Of a stretch of 64,000 nucleotides of DNA, positions 36,452 through 44,942 are shown in pieces. Below the pieces are notes generated by a model. It made no database searches. It was not told the origin of the DNA and saw only the letters and a program-made list of their open reading frames with translations. A program made the translations under genes and the position numbers. The DNA is from Streptomyces hoynatensis (GTDB lineage: Bacteria; Actinomycetota; Actinomycetes; Streptomycetales; Streptomycetaceae): contig NZ_RBAL01000006.1 of assembly GCF_003626535.1 (NCBI RefSeq), positions 310,001 through 374,000 on the forward strand. Direction: 5' to 3'. Each line of letters opens with the position of its first letter. Position 1 is the first letter of the stretch.

Positions 36452-37231
36452 ATGAGCCTGCTCGACCGCGATGGTGTGCGGGTCACCGTCGACGGCGCCG
36501 TGGCGACCGTCGTCCTTACCGACCCCGCCCGGCGCAACGCCCAGACCCCCGCCATGTGGCGGGCCCTCGTGGAGACCGGGCGCCGGCTGCCGGGCGACGT
36601 GCGCGTCGTGCTCCTCCGCGCCGAGGGGATCTCCTTCTCGGCCGGGCTCGACCGGCGCGCGTTCGGCCCCGAGGGCATCGACGGCGAGGCCTCCCTGCCA
36701 CAGCTGGCGCGCCTGCCCGACGCCGAACTGGACGCCGCCATCGCGGGGTACCAGGAGGCGTTCACCTGGTGGCGGCGCAACGACCTGGTGAGCGTGGCCG
36801 CCGTCCAGGGGCACGCCATCGGCGCGGGATTCCAGCTTGCCCTCGCCTGTGACCTGCGGATCTGCGCGGACGACGCCCAGTTCGCGATGCGCGAGACCTC
36901 GCTGGGCCTGGTGCCCGACCTGGGCGGCACCCGCCCGCTGGTGGAACTCGTCGGCTATGCGCGCGCCCTGGAGATCTGCGCCACGGGCCGCGCGGTGCAC
37001 GCCGCGGAGGCCGAGCGGATCGGCCTGGCCAACCTCGTGGTGCCCGCCGCGGAACTCGCCGGCGCCGCCGCCGACCTGGCCGCCGCCCTGCTCGCCGCCC
37101 CGCGTGACGCCGTCATCGAGACCAAGGCCCTGCTGCGCGGCGCCCTCGGCCAGTCGCACGCGGCCCAGCGCGCGGCCGAACGCGCCGCCCAGGCACGCCG
37201 CCTGCGCGACCTGGCGGGCCTGGGGGAGTAG
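36452..37231 (+). CDS. Enoyl-CoA hydratase/isomerase family protein
   Basis: 259 residues, crotonase fold. Oxyanion-hole residues in ISFSAGLDRRAF and AVQGHAIGAGFQLALACDLRI, family motif RETSLGLVPDLGGTRPLVELVG. The two catalytic Glu of classical hydratases are not both clear, so the reaction (hydration, isomerisation or other) is uncertain. RBS GGAGG precedes the ATG. Stands alone before a 9-bp repeat array. Confidence 0.92.
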   Translation: MSLLDRDGVRVTVDGAVATVVLTDPARRNAQTPAMWRALVETGRRLPGDVRVVLLRAEGISFSAGLDRRAFGPEGIDGEASLPQLARLPDAELDAAIAGYQEAFTWWRRNDLVSVAAVQGHAIGAGFQLALACDLRICADDAQFAMRETSLGLVPDLGGTRPLVELVGYARALEICATGRAVHAAEAERIGLANLVVPAAELAGAAADLAAALLAAPRDAVIETKALLRGALGQSHAAQRAAERAAQARRLRDLAGLGE

Positions 37232-37273
37232 GGCCTGTCGTTCGCGCATCCGGCGACGCGATCCGCTCCCGCA

Positions 37274-37345
37274 AGAGCCCGCAGAGCCCGGAGAGCCGGG
37301 AGAGCCGGAAGAGCCCGGCGAGCCGGGAGAGCCGGGAGAGCCACA
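37274..37345. repeat. Eight 9-bp tandem units (AGAGCCGGG type)
   Basis: Units AGAGCCCGC, AGAGCCCGG, AGAGCCGGG, AGAGCCGGA, AGAGCCCGG, CGAGCCGGG, AGAGCCGGG, AGAGCCACA run without gaps between the enoyl-CoA hydratase and the convergent P10-like gene. No coding role. Confidence 0.85.
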
Positions 37346-37364
37346 CGACACGGCCTCGCGGCCC

Positions 37365-38132
37365 TCAGGCGGGAGGTGGCCCCAGGACGTCGGTGATCAG
37401 CAGGGACACGCGGGTGGCCGCGCCCGTGGCCGGTTCCGGCACGGCGCCGGCCGCGGCGGCCCGGATGGCCCGCGCCACGTCCAGGGTTCGCCGGGAGCCG
37501 TCCACGACCAGCCCCAGGCGCAGCAGTGGGCCCGAGGAGGTCTCGGTGGCGCTCACGGCCGCGCCGCGGCCGCCGTGGGCGGGGGCGAGGCCCAGGACGC
37601 CGGGCACGGCGAGCACCGCCGCGGCCACCGCGCCCTCCGGGCCCATTCCGGGGGCGGCGGACGCGGCCTGCCCGACCCGCGCCCCGGCCCCTGCTTCCCG
37701 TTCCTCCGGCACGTCCGCCTGCGCGCCCGGCGGCCCGTCGAGCAGGTCGGCGATCGTCACGTCCACCCCGGCCAGGTCGAGGCCAAGGCGCTCGCGCGCC
37801 GCCGAGGCCAGGGCGTGGCGCACCTCGGCCGCCCGCTCGGGCAGCGGGCGGCCCGGAGCCACGGCGCACCGCGCCCGGACCAGAACGGGCCCCGGCGGCA
37901 GGGCGCCGGGCGGTGGCGGCACCGCGGGCGGGCCGGCCGCCGCCGGGTCGGCCACGGCCAGCCGCACCCCGTCGAGCCGCACCCCGCGCACGCCCGCGTG
38001 GACGGCAGCGCGCAACACCGGAACGGCGGCGCGTTCCGCCACCCATGCGCCGTCCGCCGCGGTGCCCAGCGGCGCGAGCCGACCCAGGCTCAACTCCCGC
38101 CGCACCGCCTGCAACAGCCCTTCCGCTTCCAT
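37365..38132 (-). CDS. Asp23-like duplicated protein (P10-annotated family), divergent from asp23 cluster
   Basis: 255 residues from ATG 38132. Two segments resemble Asp23/Gls24 folds: about 75-130 (VRARCAVAPGRPLPERAAEVRHAL...GVDVTIADLL) and about 170-250 (VAAAVLAVPGVLGLAP...LRLGLVVDGSRRTLDVARAI). From memory, related proteins beside asp23 are labelled nucleopolyhedrovirus P10 family, which says nothing of function. No membrane segment. Position suggests it works with the envelope-stress cluster. Confidence 0.7.
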   Translation of the reverse strand: MEAEGLLQAVRRELSLGRLAPLGTAADGAWVAERAAVPVLRAAVHAGVRGVRLDGVRLAVADPAAAGPPAVPPPPGALPPGPVLVRARCAVAPGRPLPERAAEVRHALASAARERLGLDLAGVDVTIADLLDGPPGAQADVPEEREAGAGARVGQAASAAPGMGPEGAVAAAVLAVPGVLGLAPAHGGRGAAVSATETSSGPLLRLGLVVDGSRRTLDVARAIRAAAAGAVPEPATGAATRVSLLITDVLGPPPA

Positions 38133-38218
38133 TCGCCACCCACCTTTCGCCCCGTTGACCGGGCTCAACGAGCGCATAGTGGGTACAGCATCTCGTATGT
38201 GCGGGCCGTCGCCTCGGC

Positions 38219-38248
38219 GTTCGGGCGCGTTCGGATATGTTCGGGTGC
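38219..38248. repeat. Three phased 10-bp repeats GTTCGGNNNN in the asp23 promoter region
   Basis: GTTCGGGCGC, GTTCGGATAT, GTTCGGGTGC in direct succession, one per helical turn, in the 201-bp divergent region between the P10-like gene and asp23. The spacing is that of cooperative regulator sites. Confidence 0.65.
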
Positions 38249-38333
38249 CGGTGGCCCGGCGGCGCGGGTCAGGCGTAAGGAAGAGTCACCGGGGCAGGGG
38301 ACTGACCTGGCGTTCGGAAGGGAGCGAGGGCAC

Positions 38334-38801
38334 GTGACCGACACCGTTGCGAACGAGACCACCATCGAGGCGCCCGGGCCCAAACCGCCGGGCACCCGCA
38401 GGGGCACGGGCGATCCCGCCACGCGCGGGCGCACGACCATCGCGGACGGGGTCGTGGCGAAGATCGCGGGCATGGCGGCCCGCGACGTGGTGGGCGTGCA
38501 CGCCATGGGCAGCGGACTCGCCCGCACCTTCGGCGCGGTCCGCGACCGGGTGCCGGGCGGCAGCAAGTCGGCCGCCCGCGGCGTCAAGGCCGAGGTCGGC
38601 GAGGTGCAGACGGCGCTCGACCTGGAGATCGTCGTGGAGTACGGGGTCTCCATCGGCGAGGTCTCCCGTACCGTACGGGAGAACGTGATCTCGGCGGTCG
38701 AGCGCATGACAGGTCTGGAAGTGGTCGAGGTCAACATCAACGTCGGCGACGTCAAGCTGCCCGACGACGAGGACGAGGACGAACGGCCGCCGTTGCAGTA
38801 G
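38334..38801 (+). CDS. Asp23/Gls24-family envelope stress protein
   Basis: 155 residues from GTG. Asp23 domain: GRTTIADGVVAKIAGMAARDVVGVHAMGSG, LDLEIVVEYGVSIGEVSRTVRENVISAVERMTGLEVVEVNINVGDVK. Acidic C-terminus. Asp23 proteins associate with the membrane through the AmaP anchor, whose gene is four ORFs on. First gene of a compact five-gene unit. Confidence 0.93.
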   Translation: MTDTVANETTIEAPGPKPPGTRRGTGDPATRGRTTIADGVVAKIAGMAARDVVGVHAMGSGLARTFGAVRDRVPGGSKSAARGVKAEVGEVQTALDLEIVVEYGVSIGEVSRTVRENVISAVERMTGLEVVEVNINVGDVKLPDDEDEDERPPLQ

Positions 38802-38829
38802 GCGCGGCGCGTGCCCGAAGGAGCACACG

Positions 38830-39024
38830 ATGAGCATGGCCCTGGCCGGCATGATCGCCGGCATGGCGCTTGGCTTCGCCGGGTATTTCGGCGGCTTCGC
38901 GGCCTTTCTGCTGGTCGCCGCGCTCGGCGCGATCGGCTTCGTTCTCGGCAGGTTCGCCGACGGCGACCTGGAGCTCGGCGACTTCTTCCGGGCCCGGGAG
39001 CGCGAGGACAACCGGCGGCGGTGA
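38830..39024 (+). CDS. Small membrane protein of the asp23 cluster
   Basis: 64 residues: two hydrophobic helices (MALAGMIAGMALGFAGYFGGF and AAFLLVAALGAIGFVLGRF) and a charged tail, the size and layout of the DUF2273 family found beside asp23/amaP genes. RBS GAAGGAG before the ATG. 28 bp after asp23 and 3 bp before the next gene. Confidence 0.85.
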   Translation: MSMALAGMIAGMALGFAGYFGGFAAFLLVAALGAIGFVLGRFADGDLELGDFFRAREREDNRRR

Positions 39025-39027
39025 ACG

Positions 39028-39414
39028 ATGGAGACGGTGATTCCCCCCGGGGAGCGGGGGGCGACGCGGATCGCGGAGCGGGTGGTCGCCAAGCTGGCGG
39101 CGCAGGCGGCCCGCGAGGCGCTGCGGTCCGAGCCGGACGGGCCGCCGCTGCCGCCCGGCACCGGCGGCTGGGCGGAGGCGACCGCGCAGGTCAGCCGCCC
39201 GCCGGGCACGGCGGGGGCCGGGCTGGCCGGCGTCCGGGTCGCCGTGGAACTCGGCTACCCCACGGACATCGCGGCGCGCTGCACCGCCGTCAGGCACCAC
39301 GTCACGCGCCGGCTCAGGGAGCTGGCCGGGATGGACACTTCGCACGTGACCGTCGCCGTGGAACGGCTGCGCTCGGACCACTTCGGCGGCGAGAGCCAGG
39401 GGAGGGTGTGGTGA
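39028..39414 (+). CDS. Second Asp23/Gls24-like protein
   Basis: 128 residues. Starts GATRIAERVVAKLAAQAAREAL like Asp23, then a Pro/Gly-rich break, then VRVAVELGYPTDIAARCTAVRHHVTRRLRELAGMDTSHVTVAVERL. Shorter central domain than the first copy. Overlapping/very tight spacing with neighbours indicates one transcript. Confidence 0.85.
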   Translation: METVIPPGERGATRIAERVVAKLAAQAAREALRSEPDGPPLPPGTGGWAEATAQVSRPPGTAGAGLAGVRVAVELGYPTDIAARCTAVRHHVTRRLRELAGMDTSHVTVAVERLRSDHFGGESQGRVW

Positions 39415-39439
39415 GCGGGAGATCCGACGCGGGGACGAG

Positions 39440-40144
39440 ATGCGGGAGGCGGCCGTGAGCGAGGAGCCGGCCCCGGCGCCCATGCTGGAGAAGGCGCCCA
39501 CGCCGGACGAGCGGGAGCGGGAGGACCCGCGGGAGCCGGGCGGCGAGCGCCTCGCCAAGTCCGCCTCGGCCGCCCGCTACGAGCCGGAGGGGGAGCCGCC
39601 GGGAGGGGCGGGGCGCTTCTGGTCGGAGCGGCGGGTCGCCGCGGTCCTGGTCTCCTGCGTGCTGCTGATCGCCGCCGGGCTGCTGCTGTACGACATCGCC
39701 TCGGTGCGGGCCGACGGGTCCGCCGCCGAGTGGCGCCGCCGCCTGGCCCACGAGCTCGCGACCCGCGAACTCGGCGAAGGCGCCGTGGTCCTGACGGCCC
39801 TCGCGGCCACGCTCGCCGGGGCCTGGCTGATCACCCTCGCCGTCACGCCGGGGCTGCGCGGCCTGCTGCCGATGCGGCGGGAGGACGAGGACCTGCGGGC
39901 CGGGATCGAACGGTCCGCCGCCGCGGTGGTGTTGCGGGACCGGGCGATGGAGGTCTCGGGGGTGCGCTCGGTGCGGGTGAGCGTCGGCCGGCACCGGGTG
40001 CGGGTGCTCGCCGAGTCGCACTTCCGCGACCTCGACGAGGTCAGGAGCGACCTCGACGCCGTGCTCGACCACGGCATCAGGGACCTGGGGCTCGCCAGGC
40101 ATCCGGCTCTCGCGGTGCACGTGCGCCGCCCCGGCAGAAGGTGA
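39440..40144 (+). CDS. DUF6286-type membrane protein of the asp23 cluster
   Basis: 234 residues (GTG 39455 is an alternative start). Acidic/Pro-rich cytoplasmic N-terminus of about 60 residues, two membrane segments (VAAVLVSCVLLIAAGLLLYDI and AVVLTALAATLAGAWLITLAV), then a cytoplasmic Asp23-like strand-helix segment (VSGVRSVRVSVGRHRVRVLAE). Family name from memory. Two bases before the AmaP gene. Confidence 0.8.
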   Translation: MREAAVSEEPAPAPMLEKAPTPDEREREDPREPGGERLAKSASAARYEPEGEPPGGAGRFWSERRVAAVLVSCVLLIAAGLLLYDIASVRADGSAAEWRRRLAHELATRELGEGAVVLTALAATLAGAWLITLAVTPGLRGLLPMRREDEDLRAGIERSAAAVVLRDRAMEVSGVRSVRVSVGRHRVRVLAESHFRDLDEVRSDLDAVLDHGIRDLGLARHPALAVHVRRPGRR

Positions 40145-40145
40145 G

Positions 40146-40760
40146 GTGCCCGCAGTGCTGCGCATCGTGAACCGCGTCCTGCTCGGACTGACGGGACTGG
40201 TCCTCCTCGGCTTCGGCCTGGCCGCGCTGATGGCGGCTCTCGATCTGCCCGGGCGCCTCGGCTTCGGCCTGCCCTCCGGCTGGTCCTGGCGCGACCCGCA
40301 CGACGTGGTGCTGACCGACGCCGACCGGCTGCGCTGGCGGGACGAGGGCTGGTGGTGGCCGACGGTCATCGGCGCGGCGGCCGTGCTCGTGCTGCTCCTG
40401 CTGTGGTGGCTGCTCGCCCAGCTGCGGCGCCCGCGGCTGGACGAGGTGGTCGTCGAGTCGGGCGAGGGCGGGGACGGCGTGGCGGCGCTGCTGCACGGGC
40501 GCGCCCTGGAGGACGTGGTGGCCGCGGAGGCCGAGTCCCTGCCGGGCATCGACCGGGCCCGGGTCACCCTGACCGGGCGCAGGACCCAGCCCCGCGCGAG
40601 GATCGGCCTGCTGCTCGCGCCCCAGGCGGAGCCGGCCGAGGCGGTCCGCCGGCTGCGGGAGGAGGCCGTCGAACACGCCCGCCGGTCCACGGGCCTTGAG
40701 GCCCTGCCGGCCGAGGTGCGGCTGCGCTCCGCGCACCACGCGGCGGAACGCGTCTCCTGA
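40146..40760 (+). CDS. amaP: AmaP-type alkaline-shock membrane anchor protein
   Basis: 204 residues. N-terminal membrane hairpin: LLGLTGLVLLGFGLAALMAAL, an extracytoplasmic loop with Trp residues, then VIGAAAVLVLLLLWWLLAQL. The C-terminal cytoplasmic domain (VTLTGRRTQPRARIGLLLAPQ) is expected to bind Asp23-family proteins at the membrane. Start GTG one base after the previous stop. Confidence 0.85.
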   Translation: MPAVLRIVNRVLLGLTGLVLLGFGLAALMAALDLPGRLGFGLPSGWSWRDPHDVVLTDADRLRWRDEGWWWPTVIGAAAVLVLLLLWWLLAQLRRPRLDEVVVESGEGGDGVAALLHGRALEDVVAAEAESLPGIDRARVTLTGRRTQPRARIGLLLAPQAEPAEAVRRLREEAVEHARRSTGLEALPAEVRLRSAHHAAERVS

Positions 40761-41194
40761 ACCCCCGCCGCGGCCCGCCCACGGCGTTCCGCGCTCCGGC
40801 CCTTCCCACGGTCCCGCCGCCCCTGCGGTCCCCCGGCGTCCGGCGGTCCCCGGGGTTCCCGCGGTTCCGCCGCCCCGCGGCCTTCCGGCGCCACCGGCTG
40901 TGCCGGTGCAAGGCGTGCGCCAGGTCACCTGGCGCCGCCGGGCCGCCCGGCCGGCGGCTTCCGCTTCCGCCGGGGCAACGGGCGTGCCGGGACAACGGGC
41001 GTGCCGGGGCGCCGGGTTCGTGCGGGCACCCGTCCGGGGCGCCGGGTTCGTGCGGGCACCCGTCCGGGGCGGCCCTGCGCGGAGTGTGCGGCCCGGCGCC
41101 TTATCCCGGTGCCGCGGGCACGATCTGCCGCGCCGTGGCACGTCCACCGCGCCGCGTGCGCGGGGGCCGCGCCGGGCGGGCGCGGGGCGGGGGA
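40761..41194. other. 434-bp gap between convergent genes with tandem repeats
   Basis: No convincing gene. Holds a perfect 30-bp tandem duplication (41011-41040 and 41041-41070) and, before it, a 16-bp near-tandem repeat CAACGGGCGTGCCGGG (40976-40991, again from 40993). Long open frames here are GC artefacts. Confidence 0.7.
41011..41070. repeat. Perfect 30-bp tandem duplication
   Basis: Two identical 30-bp copies beginning GCCGGGTTCGTGCGGGCACC lie head to tail between amaP and surf1. Recent, unselected duplication or a variable-number repeat. Confidence 0.88.
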
Positions 41195-42247
41195 TCAGCG
41201 GGGCGCGGGGGAGCCGAGGCGCCCGGCCCCGGCCTCCTTCGTGGCGGCGGGCCCGGCCGCCTCGTCCCCGGGGGCCTGGGCCTCCCCGGCAGCGCCCGCG
41301 GCGGCCCCGGAGTTTCCGGCCGTCCCGGCCCCGGCGGCGGCCCCGGTGTCACCGGCGGGCCGGGCCGTACCGGCCGCCGCCCCCGTGCTCCCGGCGGGCT
41401 CGGCCGGGCCGGCGGCGCGGCCACCGGCCGCGGGGGCGTCCCCGGCGCCCGAGGGCCCGGGGCCGTCGGCCGCGGCGCGGGCCGCGGGGGGCCTGCGCCG
41501 GTCCTGCACCTCGCGGCGCAGCAGGAAGTACCAGCCGACGGGCACGCCCGCGGCGAAGATCCACCACTGGACGGCGTACGCGAAGTGCACGCCGATCCCG
41601 GTGTGGTCGGGCTCGGGCAGCAGCTCCGGCTGCGCCTCGGCGTCGCCCGGGGCCGGGGAGGTCTCGGCCAGCTCCAGGTACCCCCCGAGCACCGGCCGGC
41701 CCAGCTCCTCGGCCGCCCGCTCGCTGCTGATCAGCATGACCATGCCCTCGGGCAGACCCGAGCGGTCCCTGATCCCCGTGTTCCCGCCGGTCTCGTCCTC
41801 CATCAGGCGGCCGGTCACCCGCACCTCGCCCGTGGGCGGCGCGGGCACCTCGGGCACCGCCGTCGGGTCCTCGCCCGGCGCGACCCAGCCCCGGTTGACC
41901 AGCACCGCCGTGCCGTCGTCCTGGATCAGCGGGGTGAGGACGTCGTAGCCGTTGGTGCCGTCGCCGTTCGGCCGGTTGCGGACCACCGTCTCGTGCGCCG
42001 GGTCGTAGCGCCCGCTCGCGGTCACCGTCCGGTACCTGTCGGAGGGGTCGGGGCCGCCGTCCACCGAGCTCAGCTCGGCCATCGGCACGGCCGGCGCCTC
42101 CAGGCTGCGGGTGATCAGGTCGTTGCGCGCCACCCGCTGCTCGTGCCGGTGCAGCTGCCAGAACCCGAGCTCGATCATCGTCGGGATCAGCAGCAGCGCG
42201 ACGAGGGTGAGGATCACCCACTGCCGTGACAGCAGAAAGCGGTACAC
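41195..42247 (-). CDS. SURF1-family cytochrome oxidase assembly protein
   Basis: 350 residues. Two membrane segments: N-terminal WVILTLVALLLIPTMIELGFWQL and, at about 225-245, HFAYAVQWWIFAAGVPVGWYFLL, with the SURF1 domain between (GYDVLTPLIQDDGTAVLVNRGWVAP). Helps insert haem a into cytochrome c oxidase. The last about 95 residues are an Ala/Gly/Pro tail of unusual length. Start GTG with GAGGG upstream. Confidence 0.9.
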   Translation of the reverse strand: MYRFLLSRQWVILTLVALLLIPTMIELGFWQLHRHEQRVARNDLITRSLEAPAVPMAELSSVDGGPDPSDRYRTVTASGRYDPAHETVVRNRPNGDGTNGYDVLTPLIQDDGTAVLVNRGWVAPGEDPTAVPEVPAPPTGEVRVTGRLMEDETGGNTGIRDRSGLPEGMVMLISSERAAEELGRPVLGGYLELAETSPAPGDAEAQPELLPEPDHTGIGVHFAYAVQWWIFAAGVPVGWYFLLRREVQDRRRPPAARAAADGPGPSGAGDAPAAGGRAAGPAEPAGSTGAAAGTARPAGDTGAAAGAGTAGNSGAAAGAAGEAQAPGDEAAGPAATKEAGAGRLGSPAPR

Positions 42248-42272
42248 AGCCCTCGACCGTACCCGAAGAGGG

Positions 42273-43367
42273 TCACACCTCCCGCACCGGGGGCGCCGCC
42301 GCGGCGCCCCGCCCGGCGGGCCCGGGATCGGCGGGTGCCACGTCCCGCAGCAGCTGCGTGAACGCCGCCTCGTCGAGGATCGGCGTGCCCAGCTCCCTGG
42401 CCCTGGTGACCTTGCCCGTCGCCGCCTCCGGGTAGTTCGTCACCAGCAGGCTGGTGAGGCGCGACACGGAGGAGGCGACGTGCAGCCCGGCCTCGAAGGC
42501 CTGGTCCTCCAGCAGCTCGCGGTCCACCGAGGTGTCGCCGGAGAAGGCCACCCGCATGCCCTGCCGCAGCCGCCCGCCCGCCTCGAAGCGCCCCGGGTTC
42601 GGATACGGGCAGGCCGGGCGCCGCTTCGGCTGCCGCCAGCCGCCCCAGCGCGCGGTGCGCCCGCCGCCGGACGGGGGCGCGTCGGACCACTCGGTGATCG
42701 GGCGGCACACCAGCAGGGGCAGCGGCAGCCGCTGCCGCGCCGCCCGGTGCAGGCTGGGCCGGAACGCCTCCGCCAGCACCCTGGCGTCGTCCAGGGCGTG
42801 GTGCGCCCGCCGCTGCTCGACCCCGAAGTACGCGGCGAGGCTCTCCAGCTTGTGGTTGGGCAGCGGCAGCCCCAGCGCCTTGGCGAGCAGGATCGTGCAC
42901 AGCCGCTGCTCCACCGGCGCGGTGCGGGAGGCCCTGGCGTACTCCCTGGCGATCATCGTCCAGTCGAAGACCGCGTTGTGCGCCACGAGCACCCGGCCCG
43001 CCAGCCGGGCGGCGAACTCCCCGGCGACCTCGGCGAAGACGGGCGCGTCGGCCAGCATCTCGGCGGTCAGGCCGTGCAGCCAGGTCGGGCCCGGGTCGCG
43101 CTCCGGATTGACCAGCGTGTACCAGTGGTCCTCCACCTCGCCGCGGGCCGTCAGCCGGTAGACGGCCGCGGACACGATGCGGTCGCCCGGGGCCAGGCCC
43201 GTGGTCTCCACGTCGACCACGGCGTAGCCCTCCGGGTAGCTCTCGGGCCACGCCGCCTCGGCGGGCGGGGCGGCGGCCGGCCCGCCCGGCACCAGGCGCG
43301 GGTCCGGCTGCGGTGACGTCTGCTGGACGGGGAGGCGGGCCGCGGGTGCCGTGTGGTCTTCGAGCAT
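42273..43367 (-). CDS. DEDDh 3'-5' exonuclease with C-terminal BRCT-like domain
   Basis: 364 residues. Exonuclease motifs: ExoI AVVDVETTG (D52, E54), ExoII LVAHNAVFDWTM, ExoIII HHALDDARV, as in DNA polymerase III epsilon-like proteins. At about 270-340 a BRCT-like domain (MRVAFSGDTSVDRELLEDQAFEAGLHVASSVSRLTSLLVT). Pro/Gly-rich N- and C-terminal extensions. Probably a DNA-repair or RNA/DNA trimming nuclease. Confidence 0.9.
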   Translation of the reverse strand: MLEDHTAPAARLPVQQTSPQPDPRLVPGGPAAAPPAEAAWPESYPEGYAVVDVETTGLAPGDRIVSAAVYRLTARGEVEDHWYTLVNPERDPGPTWLHGLTAEMLADAPVFAEVAGEFAARLAGRVLVAHNAVFDWTMIAREYARASRTAPVEQRLCTILLAKALGLPLPNHKLESLAAYFGVEQRRAHHALDDARVLAEAFRPSLHRAARQRLPLPLLVCRPITEWSDAPPSGGGRTARWGGWRQPKRRPACPYPNPGRFEAGGRLRQGMRVAFSGDTSVDRELLEDQAFEAGLHVASSVSRLTSLLVTNYPEAATGKVTRARELGTPILDEAAFTQLLRDVAPADPGPAGRGAAAAPPVREV

Positions 43368-43526
43368 GGTCCCTGAGGATACGGGCCCGCACCGACAGTG
43401 CCCGCCGCGCGGCGGGGAGTTGAGGCGCCCTCAACCCGCGGCGGGAAGGGTACCGGCGGCAGTTCGGCGGGCTGTCACGGGCGTGACGTACGCTGCGAGA
43501 CAACTGCCCGAGAGCGGAGGCCGCCC

Positions 43527-44516
43527 ATGCTGCGCGACACCTACGGCCGGATCGCCACGGACCTCAGGGTTTCCCTCACCGACAGGTGCAATCTGCGCTG
43601 CACCTACTGCATGCCGGAGGAGGGCCTGTCCTGGCTCGCCAAGCCCGAGTTGCTCACCGACGAGGAGATCGTGCGCCTGGTGCGGATCGCCGTCACCGAA
43701 CTCGGCGTCACCGAGGTCAGGTTCACCGGCGGCGAGCCCCTCCTGCGCCCGGGCCTGCCCGGCATCGTCGCGCGCTGCGCCGCGCTGCGCCCGCGCCCGC
43801 GGCTCTCCCTGACGACCAACGGCATCGGCCTGGAGCGCACCGCCACGGCCCTGCGCGAGGCGGGCCTGGACCGGGTCAACGTCTCGCTCGACACCCTCGA
43901 CCCCGAGGTCTTCCACCGGCTCACCCGCCGCCGCAGGCACGCCGACGTGCTGCGCGGTCTTGCGGCGGCCAGGGCGGCGGGCCTGGCCCCGGTCAAGGTC
44001 AACGCCGTGCTGATGCGCGGGGTGAACGAGGCGGAGGCGCCCGGCCTGCTGGCCTGGGCCCTGGAGCAGGGCTACGAGCTGCGGTTCATCGAGCAGATGC
44101 CGCTCGACGCCCAGCACGGCTGGCAGCGCGAGGAGATGGTCACCGCGGAGGAGATCCTGCGGGCGCTGCGCACCCGTTTCACGCTCACCGCCGAGGAGCC
44201 GGAGCGGCGCGGCTCGGCGCCCGCGGAGCGCTGGCTGGTGGACGGCGGCCCCTACCGGGTCGGGGTCATCGCCTCGGTCACCCGGCCGTTCTGCCGTGCC
44301 TGCGACCGCACCAGGCTGACCGCGGACGGGCAGGTGCGTTCCTGCCTGTTCGCCCGGGAGGAGTCCGACCTGCGGGGGGCGCTGCGGGGCGGCGCGGGGG
44401 ACGCGGAGATCGCCCGCCTGTGGCGGGAGGCGATGTGGGGGAAGAAGGCCGGTTCTGGGCTGGACGACCCGCGGTTCGTGCAGCCGCAGCGGCCGATGTC
44501 AGCGATCGGCGGATGA
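43527..44516 (+). CDS. moaA: GTP 3',8-cyclase, molybdenum cofactor biosynthesis
   Basis: 329 residues from ATG with GCGGAGG upstream. Radical-SAM motif CNLRCTYC (about 25-32), SAM motif FTGGEPLL, C-terminal second cluster [19 protein letters not shown] and the terminal GG needed for activity (SAIGG). Makes the first molybdopterin intermediate. Its 3' end overlaps the convergent Cys-rich gene by 18 bp. Confidence 0.95.
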   Translation: MLRDTYGRIATDLRVSLTDRCNLRCTYCMPEEGLSWLAKPELLTDEEIVRLVRIAVTELGVTEVRFTGGEPLLRPGLPGIVARCAALRPRPRLSLTTNGIGLERTATALREAGLDRVNVSLDTLDPEVFHRLTRRRRHADVLRGLAAARAAGLAPVKVNAVLMRGVNEAEAPGLLAWALEQGYELRFIEQMPLDAQHGWQREEMVTAEEILRALRTRFTLTAEEPERRGSAPAERWLVDGGPYRVGVIASVTRPFCRACDRTRLTADGQVRSCLFAREESDLRGALRGGAGDAEIARLWREAMWGKKAGSGLDDPRFVQPQRPMSAIGG

Positions 44517-44726
44517 TTCCCACTCGGAAAGCGGCACCACGTCCCTGAGGAAGCCGCGCACCCCGAGGAAGTTCCCCAGGTACTCCCGGTGCTCCGCGCA
44601 GGCCACCCACGTCTTGCGGCGTTCCGGGGCGTGCAGCTTGGGGTTGTTCCAGGCGAGCACCCACACCGCGGGCGCCCGGCAGCCCTTTGCCGAGCACACC
44701 ACCGTCTCCGCCTGCGTCTCGTTCAC
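44499..44726 (-). CDS. Small Cys-rich (zinc-ribbon-like) protein
   Basis: 75 residues from GTG 44726, starting [11 protein letters not shown]. Cys/His pattern C-x4-C ... C-x2-H ([21 protein letters not shown]) suggests a zinc knuckle. I recall near-identical Streptomyces proteins mislabelled acetone carboxylase; no real evidence for that function. Conserved beside moaA. Confidence 0.75.
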   Translation of the reverse strand: MNETQAETVVCSAKGCRAPAVWVLAWNNPKLHAPERRKTWVACAEHREYLGNFLGVRGFLRDVVPLSEWESSADR

Positions 44727-44785
44727 CACGGAACCCACCCAACCCCCTCTCCTCGCACACACGTGCCTCTCATCCGGCAAAAGGA

Positions 44786-44823
44786 CGACGCCGGGCAGCC
44801 ACGGGGGGAGCCGCCCGGCGTCG
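44786..44823 (-). terminator. Rho-independent-like terminator of DUF3099 gene
   Basis: CGACGCCGGGC - 16-base loop - GCCCGGCGTCG. On the minus strand the stem is followed by TCCTTTTGCC, a T-rich run. Lies downstream of the DUF3099 gene and upstream of the Cys-rich gene. Confidence 0.7.
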
Positions 44824-44942
44824 ATCGGTCGCTCCGACGGGGGATACGGAGCGCCCTTGCAGTATGACATGCAATGCACCGTTCGGCGCAGCCGAATGCC
44901 TCAATTGGCCGGGGCACTTCCCGGCCTTCGCACACGGAAGCC

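Noticed and set aside
41011..41070. Tandem repeat considered as a CRISPR fragment
   Set aside because: Copies are directly adjacent with no spacers and no cas genes are nearby.
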